64,000 nt of DNA, taken from Cristatella mucedo (lineage: Eukaryota > Bryozoa > Phylactolaemata > Cristatellidae). Made by a program: the position numbers and the translations under genes. The stretch covers positions 5,004,001-5,068,000 of the forward strand of contig WPIO01000014.1 of NCBI GenBank assembly GCA_009760855.2. The letters run 5' to 3'. The stretch's first letter is position 1; each line of letters begins with the position of its first letter. The notes under the pieces are model-generated. The model was given only the letters and a program-made list of their open reading frames with translations, had not been told where the DNA came from and did not search any database. Shown here one piece after another: positions 1-10,035 of this stretch.

Positions 1-500
1 AATAGCTTACAACTGGTGCAAAACTCTGTAGCCAGGCTTGTCTGTCGTGAGCGTCGCAGTTGCCAAATCAGACCACTTCTAAATGACCTGCGCTGGTTCC
101 CTTGTCAAGAAATGAATCGACTTCAAGGTTCTGTCACTCACTTTTAGGTCCTTTCATTCTTTGGCTCCAGCCTACCTATCAGATTTACTCCCGCACCAGG
201 CTAAGCATCGTCCCATCCGCTTTTTGGAATATAATCGTTCACCTATATATCTTACGAACCTCAAATCATTTGGAGAGCGTGCCTTTAGTTCTTATGCTCC
301 CAAAGCCTGGACCTCACTTCCCACTGGCATCACGACACCCTCTGACTTGGTGACATTCAAAAGAAGCTAAAATGTATCTATTTATCACAGCATTCAGAGT
401 GTCCATATGATTCGTAATTTATTTGCTTATATGTGCTGACACTGTGGATCCTGCCACTAACCATATTTGCATGTTGACCCTGTGCATGCAACCACAGATT
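1..500 (+). mobile_element. LINE-A fragment, C-terminal coding end and part of 3' UTR
   Basis: The plus strand reads, across at least two frames, the conserved end of an L2/CR1-type LINE protein: a tract matching LQLVQNS then RLVCRERRSC, a damaged LHWLPVK motif, LAPAYLSDLLPHQAKHR and GERAFSSYAPKAWTSLP. The two overlapping open frames at 102-353 and 161-370 are pieces of this one gene split by a frameshift. The reading ends at a TGA at 408-410, matching the stop of other copies. The following 90 bp match the first two 38-39-bp units of the LINE-A 3' UTR, after which similarity fades. The 5' part lies outside the window or is truncated. Not functional. Confidence 0.88.
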
Positions 501-510
501 GTGGGCCTGT

Positions 511-1244
511 AACTGCCTCTCTGTCTACCCCAATTCCCGCGGTCAATCGTATCAGGCTCACACTCTAGTAAACTCATTAAGCATATTGCTCTTATACTGT
601 CAACTACATGATGACTTTAATAAAAAGACAGAACTTTATAAGACTTAAGGTGCTCCATCTTTAACTTTCATTATTAAAACATATGAAGCATTCGATATAG
701 CCTTACATGAATTAGCACAAAAATCTTAGTACACAGAAACGCGATAATCAACGCATTTTTTATCTTGAGGAGAGGGGTGTCCTACACCAATACATTAGTA
801 ACCTGCGATTTTATTTTTAGATAAACAGTTATCACGGACAATTTAATAAGCACAAGATTTATATAGAGAAAATCATTAGCGCAAATACCTGTTGGCTGTA
901 CCGTTCCATCTCAGCCACCGAGAATAAATCACGCGGGCTTTCTACTATCTTTACAAAATAGTTTCTATATAAAAATAACGGGACGTACATTGCATGTGGG
1001 TCAATGGTTAAGGTGAAGTAGAAAACGGGAAAACACTCGTGACGTCGCGACGAGCGCCAGTATTTATTTACAAAGTGGCGCAAAGCTTGCTTAGCGTGTG
1101 CGAGGTGCCAGACTTGCTTGAGCCCGGTGCTTCTTAAACTTGCATCGCACGTACAATAACGCACTGCTGGTGCAATCGTGTACGTGCGACGCCAGTATGT
1201 GCAGGTATGAGGATAGTGATACAAACATTTTACGTATGAGAAAC
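511..1244. other. Unassigned spacer
   Basis: No recognised element. A 121-codon minus-strand open frame (859-1224) matches no family I know and has no supporting context. The first ~150 bp may be decayed LINE-A 3' UTR. Confidence 0.5.
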
Positions 1245-2216
1245 TGAATGATGGATGGCCTTGCCGACACTCGATCCTGGATGTCGGAAAACTTTTTGAA
1301 ACTAAATGACGATTAAACCGAACTGCTGCTCATAGGACATCCGAAGCATGTGGCTGGATTAAAAGGCTTTCCTCTTCTAATAGGTGATGCTGTTATGCGA
1401 CCGTCATCACTAACTCAAAATTTAAGTGTCGTTTTCGACACCTCAATTTTAAAAGCTTCATTCAGAAGACTGCTTCTACAGCTAGCCATCACGTCCGATC
1501 CCTATCCAAGATTAGAAGCTGTCTTCCATAGTGGCTTGAAAAAAATTTAACTAGCTCCTTAGTTCTGTCTCGGCTTGATTTTTGCAATTCCTTATTGGCT
1601 GGGCTACCAAAGAAAGCAACTAGGCCACTGCAGCTGGCTTTGAATATGGCTGCAAGGCTAGCCTTCAAGTCCCAGAGGTTTGAGCACGTGTCTCCTTTGC
1701 CAAACGAACTAGGATGGATGCCGGTTGATCAACGGATACAGAGCAACGTTCTTACGCTGACCCACAAGGCACGCTACGGCTTGGCTCCTTCGTACCTAGC
1801 TGAACTGATGCACCAGTTTCAAACTCTTAGCGCCCTCGGGTCCTGTTCGGAAAATAAATTAGCTGTTCTATTTCTCCGCTTAAAGACCGTTGGCTACAGA
1901 AGCTGTAGCTCTGCAGGTCCTAGACTGTGGAACTCGCTTCCACAATTCTTATGCAACGACATCTACTCTCCTGCTGCCGACTATGGCTCATCCTTTTCAG
2001 CGGTCCTGAGCTTCTACTTCCATGCTACTCACTACCTCGACTGCTCTCCTGACTCTGCTATGTTTCCCACTTTCTCTTTGTTGCGTGAGACGAAGTCTGT
2101 TGGCTACCGAATGCGTACTCAAAGCCGCTTAGGCTGTGAGTTCGCTATACAAAACTCTCCGGCGTAACACCCACATGGTCTTTGTGGAGTTACAGACGGA
2201 GATACATTACATTACA
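1245..2216 (+). mobile_element. LINE-B copy, RT end to 3' terminus
   Basis: The frame near 1260-1340 reads like the segment after the RT active site (SWMSENFLKLNDD, then a stop, then TELLLIGHPKHV). It continues as the 66-codon frame 1350-1550 and, after a shift, as the 190-codon frame 1595-2167. That frame has LQLALNMAARLAF, a variant of LHWLPVDQRI (LGWMPVDQRI), ARYGLAPSYLAEL and GPRLWNSLPQ, the usual order in L2/CR1 proteins. A tail of about 50 bp ends in a short TACAT-type repeat near 2205-2217, unlike the (ATT)n of LINE-A. The stop and frameshifts make it a pseudogene. Other pieces of the family lie at 5205-5600, 12735-12838, 46850-47290 and 63590-64000. Confidence 0.85.
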
Positions 2217-2457
2217 TGAGGAGGAGAGAATGTCTGCGCTCATCGGTAACCTCCCAAAGTCTGAGAAATCTGCTGTGCAAACGCTTGAATGGCTTGCAAA
2301 AACCCTTACACGGCTCCTGCGCAGCATTCCTGGTGTCAAATGGACCCTCATCTGGACCCTCAGCTAGGAGAGACCTTTCACCCACCCAGCCACCCCCCAA
2401 AGGACTCAGCGAGGGCCATTCGTACACCCACGCACCTCAGAGAACTGCAGCTAGCGA
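2217..2457. other. Unassigned spacer before the minisatellite
   Basis: No recognised element. Short overlapping open frames on both strands run into the adjacent 13-bp repeat and owe their length to it. Confidence 0.45.
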
Positions 2458-2469
2458 AGTCCTTGCACT

Positions 2470-2955
2470 CGCCCCCAGAGACGCGGCCCAGAGACGCGGC
2501 CTAGAGACGTGGCCTAGAGAAGCAGCCCAGAGAAGCGGCCCAGAGACGTGGCCCTAGAGAAGCGGCCCAGAGACGTGGCCCCAGAGAAGCGGCCCAGAGA
2601 AGCGGCCCAGAGACGTGGCCAAGAGACGCGGCCCCAGAGACGCGGCCCCAGAGACGCGGCCCAGAGACGTGGCCCAGAGAAGCGGCCCAGAGACGTGGCC
2701 CAGAGAAGCGGCCCAGAGACGTGGCCCAGAGAAGTGGCCCAGAAAAGCGGCCCAGAGAAGCGGCCCAGAGACGTGGCCCCAGAGACGCGGCCCAGAGACG
2801 TGGCCCCAGAGACGCGGCCCAGAGACGTGGCCCCAGAGAAGCTGCCCAGAGAAGCGGCCCAGAGAAGCGGCCCAGAGAAGCGGCCCAGAGAAGCGGCCCA
2901 GAGAAGCGGCCCAGAGAAGCGGCCCAGAGAAGCGGCCCAGAGAAGCGGCCCAGAC
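2470..2955 (+). repeat. 13-bp GC-rich minisatellite
   Basis: About 37 tandem copies of a 13-bp unit with two main versions, GCGGCCCAGAGAA and GTGGCCCAGAGAC, plus units with one extra C. The last ~120 bp are nearly perfect, while the first two thirds mix the two versions, so the right end was homogenised most recently. Because 13 is not a multiple of three, each frame repeats every 39 bp and is almost stop-free. This explains the overlapping 89-164-codon open frames on both strands, which are artefacts of the repeat. Confidence 0.97.
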
Positions 2956-3319
2956 TGCGAATCAGCCACATGACGAACTCTGGCGCTTGAAAACTCGTCA
3001 GCCAGCATCCCCCGATGGAAACCGACCGCTTTAAACGGTGGAGGGAGGGAGGGAAGAAGAGAGACTCAAATTTTGAGCTTCAAATAGGCTCAAACCGTGG
3101 GTATCAACCTTAGAAAGTTACGCTGGGATTAGTGCTGAGTTACGTAGCTAGGCGAAGGCTCCGACTGTTTGAGTTGTTGCTGCTCCGGCAGCAGCTGTAG
3201 CCGAAACCGCCGGGCTCTAACGGAGCAATAACTATTCAACAGGCCACCAAGACGACTCGTGAAGTTCTCCCACCAGGGGCTCCGCCACTTTGTCTTCACA
3301 TTATAATTATATTTTAGGT
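2956..3319. other. Unassigned spacer
   Basis: No recognised element. Contains a short GGGA-rich tract at 3040-3056. Confidence 0.4.
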
Positions 3320-3324
3320 CTGAA

Positions 3325-3548
3325 GATAATAGTAATAATAACAATAATAATAATACACTTGACATAGCGCCCTCAGAGAACTCAATCTCTTTCTAGGCGC
3401 TTTACAATTGCTGCAAAGGAAGTACGATCGAATGGTTAGTGGTGGCGTGCTCAATAAACAAGAATAACATAGTTAGGGGTGACATGCACAGGGTCAGCAT
3501 GCAAGTGTGGTTAGTGGCAGCTAGGGCACAGTGTCAGCACGCATTTGC
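3325..3548 (-). mobile_element. LINE-A 3' UTR, 5'-truncated
   Basis: On the minus strand this is only the 3' UTR of LINE-A: the GCATG/CTAACC tandem units, the conserved tail (AAGCGCCTAGAAAGAGATTG) and an (ATT)n terminus that appears here as AATAATAA at 3327-3357. No coding sequence remains. Severe 5' truncation is typical of insertions made by target-primed reverse transcription. Confidence 0.88.
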
Positions 3549-5204
3549 CAGTACGACCGACATCGTGCTAAGAAAGAGCAAAATTCTTCAGCGCATTGCG
3601 GACGAAATGAATTCGTTCGCCAGTAATTGCAGGATGAGTACAATTGCAGGATCGGTACGATTGCGCTCTCGAAAGCCCGACAGGTTCGGTAACTCTTGTG
3701 TGCCTATTAAGCTGCTCGTTTGTTCTGGTTGAGAGCCGGAGCTCGCAAGCGCTCGCTCGCACGCAGAGGCAGCGTTTGAGCGTCCGAAGAGCGAGTGGCA
3801 CTCGGCTTTATAATCAGAGAATTCCCAGGCAATTCTAGGGAAAGGTAGCTTGGCTCCTGCGTGCGCTTAAATAGCTCAACTTGGAGTAACGGATTCGCGT
3901 GTGCCAGTCAGCTTGCTAAACCGTAGTCACGTCGATAAACTGATGCGATGACAATTCTTCCACTGTTGACCACTGCAGCCGCAGATCGTTGATGACGATG
4001 AGCGCTTCATACGAAAGGCAATGCTGAGATGATTTTTTTCAAGCTTCTACTTGGCGGATTAACTTAAAGGCACCTTAATTTTGAATGCTTTGTCCACTGG
4101 AACGTGCATCCTTACTTTGCGACGAGAGAAAGTGCAGTAGAAGGCCACGAGGGCTTCGCTCGTGCCGCTACCAGCCGGGCTGCTGTTAGAAAAAATTGTG
4201 TGTCCCATTCGATTAACAGGTGTTCTATAGGAAGTCGAGGGTCAACGGTTTTGTGGTGTTTAAGAGGGAACAGATTCAGCCTGCTTACACGCAAACTTCC
4301 GAATAAGGGGCTCCGTTTGCTAGACTGCAGCCACGTTGCTCCGTTGGTTCACTTTAAAAAAAAGGTCGGGAAGCAATCACTTTCATTAAAATATTATGAA
4401 ACAATTATAATAACACACTTGCCATACCTTCGAGCGATAGGGTTAAAAAGCAGAGGCAGCCATCTTGGATTGGTCAAGAACCGCTTAATGCACTCGTGAG
4501 GCTGCGGCTGATACTTTTTCGTGTCTGGAGTACAACTCTGGAGCCGAGCGGCTCCAGTATGCTTTTCCCACCGTCCTAGTCGGGCGATACACAAGGGCAA
4601 GTGTACTTGCTCACTCCAGCGGGACACTCAACCTTGGGGGGGGGGGGAAGCGTTGCTTTGCCCACCTGGCACTCCGCAAACCGCAGCGCAGCGGTGTAAG
4701 CTTTCACTCAGTCGCACGATCGACGAGAGCGTTTAACGCTTTTGGCGCAGCTACGTCAATGCCCGCAGGAGGCGATATCAAGATTGGGCGCTCTGCCTGG
4801 CTGGCGCTAATTAGTTCAGTAGAAAAACGTCTGCTGCGGGTTGGCAGAACACCACGAGGGGGAGGTTGAGGTATTCGACTGGCGTGAACGCCTCGCTCTC
4901 CGAGTTGCCTAGACACGTGTCCTCTAGCTCAAACACCCATAATTTATGGACAGCTTTGTTCTCCGATCGATTTTCTTGGTTGAGCACCTTCAGCACTGGG
5001 GGGGGGGGGTGCAAAAGTGCATACTTTGAAGCTGGTAAAATCAAATTAGTTGATTGTTTGGTACAGACCGCTAGACCGTCCTCGTAGATATCCCGATGCC
5101 GGGGTGGGTGGGTGGATGGGAGCAGATAACTTCTGATGTCAACATGCTACTACACTGCAGTATTTATGGTGCATGCAGGATTTGCCGTTATGCGCATGCA
5201 TATA
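3549..5204. other. Unassigned spacer with two 12-bp G runs
   Basis: No gene or transposon recognised. G12 runs lie at 4636-4647 and 4998-5009. A 131-codon plus-strand frame (4104-4499) has no recognisable motif. 3740-3800 is CpG-rich with a GCTCGC motif. Confidence 0.45.
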
Positions 5205-5600
5205 TCTCGATCTGTGAGACTCCTCGTAAATGTAATGCAATGATATGTATCTCTGCACCTCCACAAAGTCAGAAAGACCCGGTGGTGTTGCATAGGAGAG
5301 TTTTGCCTAGCGAAATCATAGTTTGAGCGTCTTTCGGTACGCGTTCGGTAGCCAACCGACTTCATCTCCTGCAACAAAGAGAAAGTAAAAAGCTTAGCTG
5401 AATCGGGAGAGCAGTTGAGGTAGTGACTGGCTTTGAAGTAGCAGCTCAGGACGGCGGGAAAGGACGTGCCACACGCGTCAACAGAGGTGTAGATGCCGTT
5501 GCACAGGAATTGTGGAATCTAGTTCCACTGACTAGCACCTGCGGAGCAAAAGCTTCTGTCATCTTTCTGATAAGCGCATCATTAAGCTCTCAAATTCAGG
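5205..5600 (-). mobile_element. LINE-B fragment, C-terminus and tail
   Basis: The minus strand matches the end of the 1.2-2.2 kb LINE-B copy: the segment corresponding to SPSCCRR/KSVGYRTRTE, the tail around CTCCTATGCAACACCACCGG and the terminal motif GGAGGTGCAGAGATACATAT. The 75-codon minus frame 5150-5377 covers part of it (KSVGYRTRTE motif). Frameshifted and 5'-truncated. Confidence 0.75.
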
Positions 5601-5744
5601 GATTCATTTGACGACCGACTGTTTTCTGAAAATGTGCTTGGAACAGTGCAGCAAAGTTAAACTAATGAGGCTTTATGCTGAAGACATCAAGCACCCTATC
5701 GCTCGATTGTCTAAAATTTACACTAGGCTTAATCGCAAGGATAA

Positions 5745-5995
5745 ACTCTGCCCTCAAGGTGGTCAGCTACGAGGTTTTGAAAATTGGGCATGTGGCACTA
5801 CCCTTGATGACAAGTGACTTGTGGTTAGGCCCGCTCAAGGAAATGTTGTATGGCCATGGAAAAATCATGGCTCTGACATCATTCCATGTGGTGCCAAACG
5901 AATTCTGTTATTTTCTAAAAAAAACACAATTAACAGTCACTCTACACAGTCACTGGGTAGCAATCAATGCTAAAATCAAGAAATTTTACCAGCAG
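5745..5995 (+). mobile_element. mariner-type transposase relic
   Basis: Part of the 121-codon frame 5675-6040 reads EVLK, a damaged SPDLAPSD-like stretch (ALPLMTSDLW), then GPLKEMLYGH. Order and spacing match the block around the third catalytic Asp of mariner transposases, typically EVL-HPPYSPDLAPSDYHLFGPLKE. The proline-rich SPDLAP core is lost and the rest of the transposase is not recognisable. I could not find terminal inverted repeats, so element boundaries are unknown. A chance match is possible but unlikely given EVLK plus GPLKE at the right distance. Confidence 0.6.
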
Positions 5996-6612
5996 ATGTT
6001 GTGCAGATTACAATTAAGGCTTTATCATATAAGGAGATAGCAAATTTTGTAATGGTTGAAAAATATGGCTCTGTCTTCTGGTGCAACCATTCACAGAAAA
6101 TTCCAGAAATCCTTTACATTCACGAGCATCTTAATGTACTTGTGAGCCAATAGTAACCGATTGTATAATTAGAAAACAGTGCTTGTTTCTAAACGCATTC
6201 AAATCAGGCTAGCCTGATTGTGAGGGCGTGTGTTTGGCGGCTCTTAATCAAGTCGTCTTTGGATGTCAAATAGGTGAACCTTTCGGCTCGCTCTCTTCAC
6301 AAGCTCTTTCAAAAGTAGGCGTATTCGAGATTTTAACACCCTTGATTTTACACCATCCCTGTGCAGTTTCCTTGAGGGGCAACTAAATATTCAATGACCG
6401 AGTTTCTGGAACGGAGTTGAGTGCTGTTGCATTGGTGATTATATGGTTAAGCAGTTAACAAAGTTCTTTTGGAGTCAGTGAATCGATAAGTCTCATGTCT
6501 GTTTAGCATCAAATCAAGCCCCTAGAATTGTTGAGATAAAGCAACTCATAGGCTGCAAATAAAGCAAATGAATGCCTATGTTGGAGAACGGGTAAAAGCT
6601 CCCGAACTACTA
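5996..6612. other. Unassigned spacer
   Basis: AT-rich DNA with no recognised element. It may include the decayed flank of the mariner relic. Confidence 0.4.
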
Positions 6613-6720
6613 CTAATAATTATAATAATAATAATAAATTTGTATAGCACCCCCAGAGAATTCAATCTCTTTCAACACACATTACATATGCTGTGCATAT
6701 GCTAAGCATCACCCCATGGT
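6613..6720 (-). mobile_element. LINE-A 3' tail remnant
   Basis: AATAATAA followed by the minus-strand LINE-A tail (AGCACCCCCAGAGAATTC, then AATCTCTTTC). Similarity ends within ~100 bp, just before an opposite-strand LINE-A copy starts. Confidence 0.75.
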
Positions 6721-6744
6721 TACGAGCGCCAACGTTACTTTTGC

Positions 6745-7515
6745 ATAGAATCAGTCATGTCTGCCTACTTTCAGCAGCATAACATTGCTAAAATTTGGGC
6801 GTGCTTAGACAGGGATACTACATTTAAATTGGTGCTGGCCTTTGTGACATCCTGTCTCGACTTCCGTAAACGACCACCCGACGGTCTACCGGCTTGTGCA
6901 GTCAGGCGCTTACAGCTGGTGCAAAACTCTGCTGAACGTCGCAGTTGCCACATTACACCACATCTCGCCGACCTGCACTGGCTCCCAGTCAAGAGGTGAA
7001 TCGACTTCAAGGTTTTGTCACTCACTCTTAGGTCCATTCATTCTTTTGCTCCAGCCTATAAGATCTACTGCCCCACCAGGCTACGGATCGTACCAGCCAC
7101 TTTTCTGAATGTAATCGCTTAGCTACACGTCGTACATACTTCAAATCCTTTGGAGACCGTGCCTTTAGTTTGTATGCTCCCAAAGCCTGGAACTTACTTC
7201 CGACTGACGTAACGACACCCCTTGACATGACGAGAGTTAAAGAAGCTAAAAAACGCATTTATTTATAGCAGCGTTTAGTGGGTCCATGTGATTCGTCCTC
7301 TGTGTGGTCATGCATGCCGACACTGTGCATGCTACAACTAAGCAAATTTGCATGCTGACCCTGTGCATGTCACCTGTAACCATGTTATGCTTGCTGTCAT
7401 TGAGCATGCTACCGCTAACCATTCGATCGTGCTTCCTTTGCAGCAAATGTAAAGTGCCTATGAAGACATTAAGCTCTCCGAGAGCTCGATACAAGTGTAT
7501 TATTATTGAGAATGA
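6745..7515 (+). mobile_element. LINE-A copy, C-terminus plus complete 3' UTR
   Basis: The plus strand starts at the YFQQHNIAKI segment (frame 6757-6999) and passes through LACAVRRLQLVQNSA and LHWLPVK before a stop. After frame changes it reads GDRAFS and PKAWN and ends at TGA 7289-7291. The 3' UTR is complete and gives the clearest view of the three tandem units, which start at 7316, 7354 and 7393 with GCCGACAC, GCTGACCC and GCTGTCAT. It ends with the conserved tail and ATTATTATT at about 7500-7508. A short deletion removes part of the LDFCNSLLAG block. Not functional. Confidence 0.9.
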
Positions 7516-7519
7516 CAAC

Positions 7520-7600
7520 AATAAGAATTGACTGTTTGTGTAGCACCCCTTAGAGGGCTTAATCTTTATCCTAGTCGCTTTAAAATTCGCTGCAAACTAG
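7520..7600 (-). mobile_element. LINE-A 3' tail remnant, tail-to-tail with its neighbour
   Basis: AACAATAAGAATT then the minus-strand tail (TAGCACCCCTTAGAGGGCTT). It abuts the (ATT)n end of the plus-strand copy, so the two LINE tails face each other within about 10 bp. Confidence 0.7.
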
Positions 7601-7618
7601 CCCCGAGTCTCCTGAGAT

Positions 7619-7659
7619 CAGACCTCCCTGCCCAGGCTCATCTGGCACAGGGAGGTCTG
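7619..7659. repeat. Perfect 12-bp inverted repeat
   Basis: CAGACCTCCCTG at 7619-7630 is the exact reverse complement of CAGGGAGGTCTG at 7648-7659, with a 17-nt spacer. It can form a stable hairpin. It is not followed by a T run, and there is no gene to terminate. Confidence 0.85.
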
Positions 7660-7944
7660 GCGGTCCGGGCCCGGTGAGCCCCCAATGACCAATCGCTAGT
7701 GTAAGTAAGCAGGCCGACAGGAGTCGCCCGATCTGGCTCGCTTGGAACCGCAGTGTCTAGCCAGTTGCTCACCGTGTACCGAGTCTGCAAACGAAACGCA
7801 CCCAGTTTTTCGCAGAGCAAGTAACAGGGTCGAACCGCGAAGGCTGTGAGCCACCGTCGGCTCCTAGACTCTTAAACAGCAACCACCACAGCTGGCCGGA
7901 ATTAAAGGGAAATTCGGGCATACCTCTCAGCAAACTCTCGTAGG

Positions 7945-7975
7945 ATAAATAAATAAAAATAAAAATAAATAAATA

Positions 7976-8020
<45 letters not shown>
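7945..8020. repeat. (AAAT)n then (TA)20 microsatellite
   Basis: Degenerate AAAT/AAAAT units run into 40 bp of pure TA. Open frames through it read as YIYIYI and are artefacts. Confidence 0.97.
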
Positions 8021-8023
<3 letters not shown>

Positions 8024-8104
8024 ATTATACAAAGTACACGACTTCCTAGCTAGAGTGACTGAAGGCAGGCAGTGCTGGGCATTCAATGGCAGGTTCGCCG
8101 ATAT

Positions 8105-8960
8105 TAGCAGTAATAATAATAATAATAATGCACATGATAAAGCGCCCTCAGAGAGCTCAATCTCTTCCTAGGCGCTTTACATTTGCTGCAAAGGGAAACG
8201 CGATTGAATCGTGAGTAATATCATGCTTGATAAAACAACATGAACAACGTGGTTAGGGGTGACGTGCACAGGGTCAGCATGCAAATGTGGTTAGTGGCAG
8301 CATGCACAGTGTCAGCACGAATAAGCACATGAAGAACGAATCACAGGGACCCACTAAATGCTGTCCTAAATAGGTGTGTTTTTAGGTTCTTTTTAAATCT
8401 GGTCAAGTCAGGGAATGTTCTGACGCAAGTCGGGACGGAGTTCCAGGCTTTGGGAGCATACGAACTAAATGCACGGTCTCCAAAGGATTTGAGGTATGTA
8501 CGAGGTAGTGGTAAACTGTTGGATTCCGAAAAGCCGGTTGTACGATGCTTAGCCTGGTGGGGCAGTAGATCTGAGAGCCAGGCTGGAGCCAAAGAACGAA
8601 GTGACCTAAAAGTGAGCGATAAAACTTTGAAGTCGATCCGTTGCTTGACTGGTAGCCAGTGCAGGTCGGCGAGAAGTGGTGTGATGTGGCAACTGCGACG
8701 CTCACGACAGACAAGCCTAGCTGCAGAGTTTTGCACAAGCTGTAATCGCCTGATTGCACATGCCGGTGGGCCAGTAAGCAGCGAGTTACAGAAATCAAGT
8801 CGGGATGTCACAAATGCATGGACCAATTTAGACGTGGTATCCTTATCTAAACAAGGCCGAATTTTAGCAATGTTATGTAGCTGAAAGTAGGCAGGTTTGA
8901 CTGTGGAGCTGATGTGGTCGTCTAACGAGAGGTCACTTTGGAACATGACACCTAGCACGA
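8105..8960 (-). mobile_element. LINE-A copy, uninterrupted C-terminal frame and full 3' UTR
   Basis: On the minus strand, coding sequence ends at a TGA at 8341-8343 and is followed by the ~230-bp 3' UTR with tandem units and the conserved tail, ending in AATAATAAT (plus-strand view) at 8110-8130. The insertion is 5'-truncated within the segment that follows the RT active site (MFQSDLSLDDHIS). At ~850 bp it is the least damaged C-terminal copy in the window. Confidence 0.93.
8341..8958 (-). pseudogene. LINE-A polyprotein C-terminal region, 205 codons open
   Basis: This is the region downstream of the RT palm in an L2/CR1-type ORF2 protein. In order it reads FQSDLSLDDHIS (about residues 6-17), SRLDFCNSLLTG (about 52-63), IRRLQLVQNSAARLVCR (about 70), LHWLPVKQRIDFKVLS (about 98), LAPAWLSDLLPHQAKHR (about 122), FGDRAFSSYAPKAWNSVP (about 157) and LKTHLFRTAFSGSL at the end. 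These blocks are conserved across the superfamily, but their biochemical role is not settled. The gene lacks the endonuclease and RT catalytic core, so it cannot be active. The start is simply the truncation point, and the first Met is not a true initiator. Confidence 0.9.
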
Positions 8961-9889
8961 CCTAGCATGACACCTAGCAGTGCCAAGCATTCGTTGGTGG
9001 TGGTCCAGCGGTCCAATCGTGGGTACATTCGTGGTTGTGTACTGTATGTCCAAGGGGTGGCCAGTTGGCTCTGGCCACCTCCTGCACTGACCACCGGTAA
9101 CCAAGCCTTTCCAGCCCTCCTATGATTGGCCAGCAGATACAGAGTCAAGGTTTTACCTGCTGCTCGGCTGAATCCCAAATAGCAAGTCGGCCTTCGGCCA
9201 GATGCTCTCTGCTGGTATTCATTTTGCATGAACCAAAAACGAGACTTTCAGTATTAGTTTTACAGTGCCATGCAAAGTAAGGACGAGCGAACTGAACACT
9301 TTAAAGGAGTTTGGGTTGCAGCTGAAAGCTCCTTCGCTTTCCGTCTGATGCTCATCCAAGTAGCAGGGGGCAATTCAGCTGGGACAATGACTGCATAGCA
9401 ACACTGTGCGTCAGGGTATGCAGCTGGGCGTGGGTGGGGGGCAGTCGTTCTCTGCCCAGGCTTATACCAGCGTGCCATGCTGCCGAAGCAGACGTCGTCC
9501 GGTCCCACTCTTGCTGGTAGCAGCACTGCTCGAAAATTGTAGCTGCGCACATGACCAGGACGCTCAGTCGATTTTTCCAGACTACACTTCTCTCCTTTGA
9601 CATTTGTCATTATACCAGCTCACTTCAGTATCGACTGCCGGAGGGACATTTGATGTTTTGGTTGACCTCTGCGCCCAGAGCAAGGGGCTGCTTGTGACGA
9701 CAGAAGGGTAGTATCGCAGGTCTGCATTGTCTGCTTTTCTGTGGCAAAGCTGCCATCAAGCCGAACTAGCAAGGCCTTAGCTGATCGCATGCCATCTGCC
9801 CACTCGCCTGGCTTCAGTAGATTGATGATCCAGCTGAAAGACTGCTTTGCTGCTCTATGTCTCGTGGCAAAGCTAGAGCGAATGAATGA
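8961..9889. other. Unassigned spacer
   Basis: No recognised element. Overlapping minus frames (9260-9610, 9352-9603) show no known motif. 9000-9240 is a moderately GC-rich block. Confidence 0.4.
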
Positions 9890-10035
9890 GCCTATTTAAC
9901 AACGTCGTGTGAACAGCAGTAGAAGAGCCTTAACAGCTATCACCACTGCTTGCAGTAGGAAATGAAGAAAGAATTAATTGACACTTGTAGGACTCGATCC
10001 CACTATCTGGGTCGTGAAGTGTGTGTGTGCCCAAG
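9890..10035 (-). mobile_element. SINE-A copy
   Basis: Read on the minus strand: a tRNA-like head with ACGACCCAGAT and the B-box-like GGGATCGAGTCC, then the SINE-A body (GGTGATAGCTGTTAAGGCTC, TTCTACTGCTG) and the end GTTAAATAGGCTCATTC. About 145 bp and diverged. Confidence 0.75.

Noticed and set aside
2470-2955. CRISPR array
   Set aside because: Units are contiguous 13-mers with no spacers, in animal-type DNA.
2501-3034. Arg/Glu/Gly/Trp repeat protein candidates of 89-164 codons
   Set aside because: A 13-bp minisatellite read in several frames on both strands; nothing favours one frame.
7619-7659. Rho-independent-type terminator
   Set aside because: No T run follows the stem and there is no upstream gene; treated as a plain inverted repeat.
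8068-8981. Target-site duplication of the 8.1-9.0 kb LINE-A copy
   Set aside because: TAGCAGT occurs on both sides and a longer ~22-bp similarity exists, but neither lies cleanly at the element ends.
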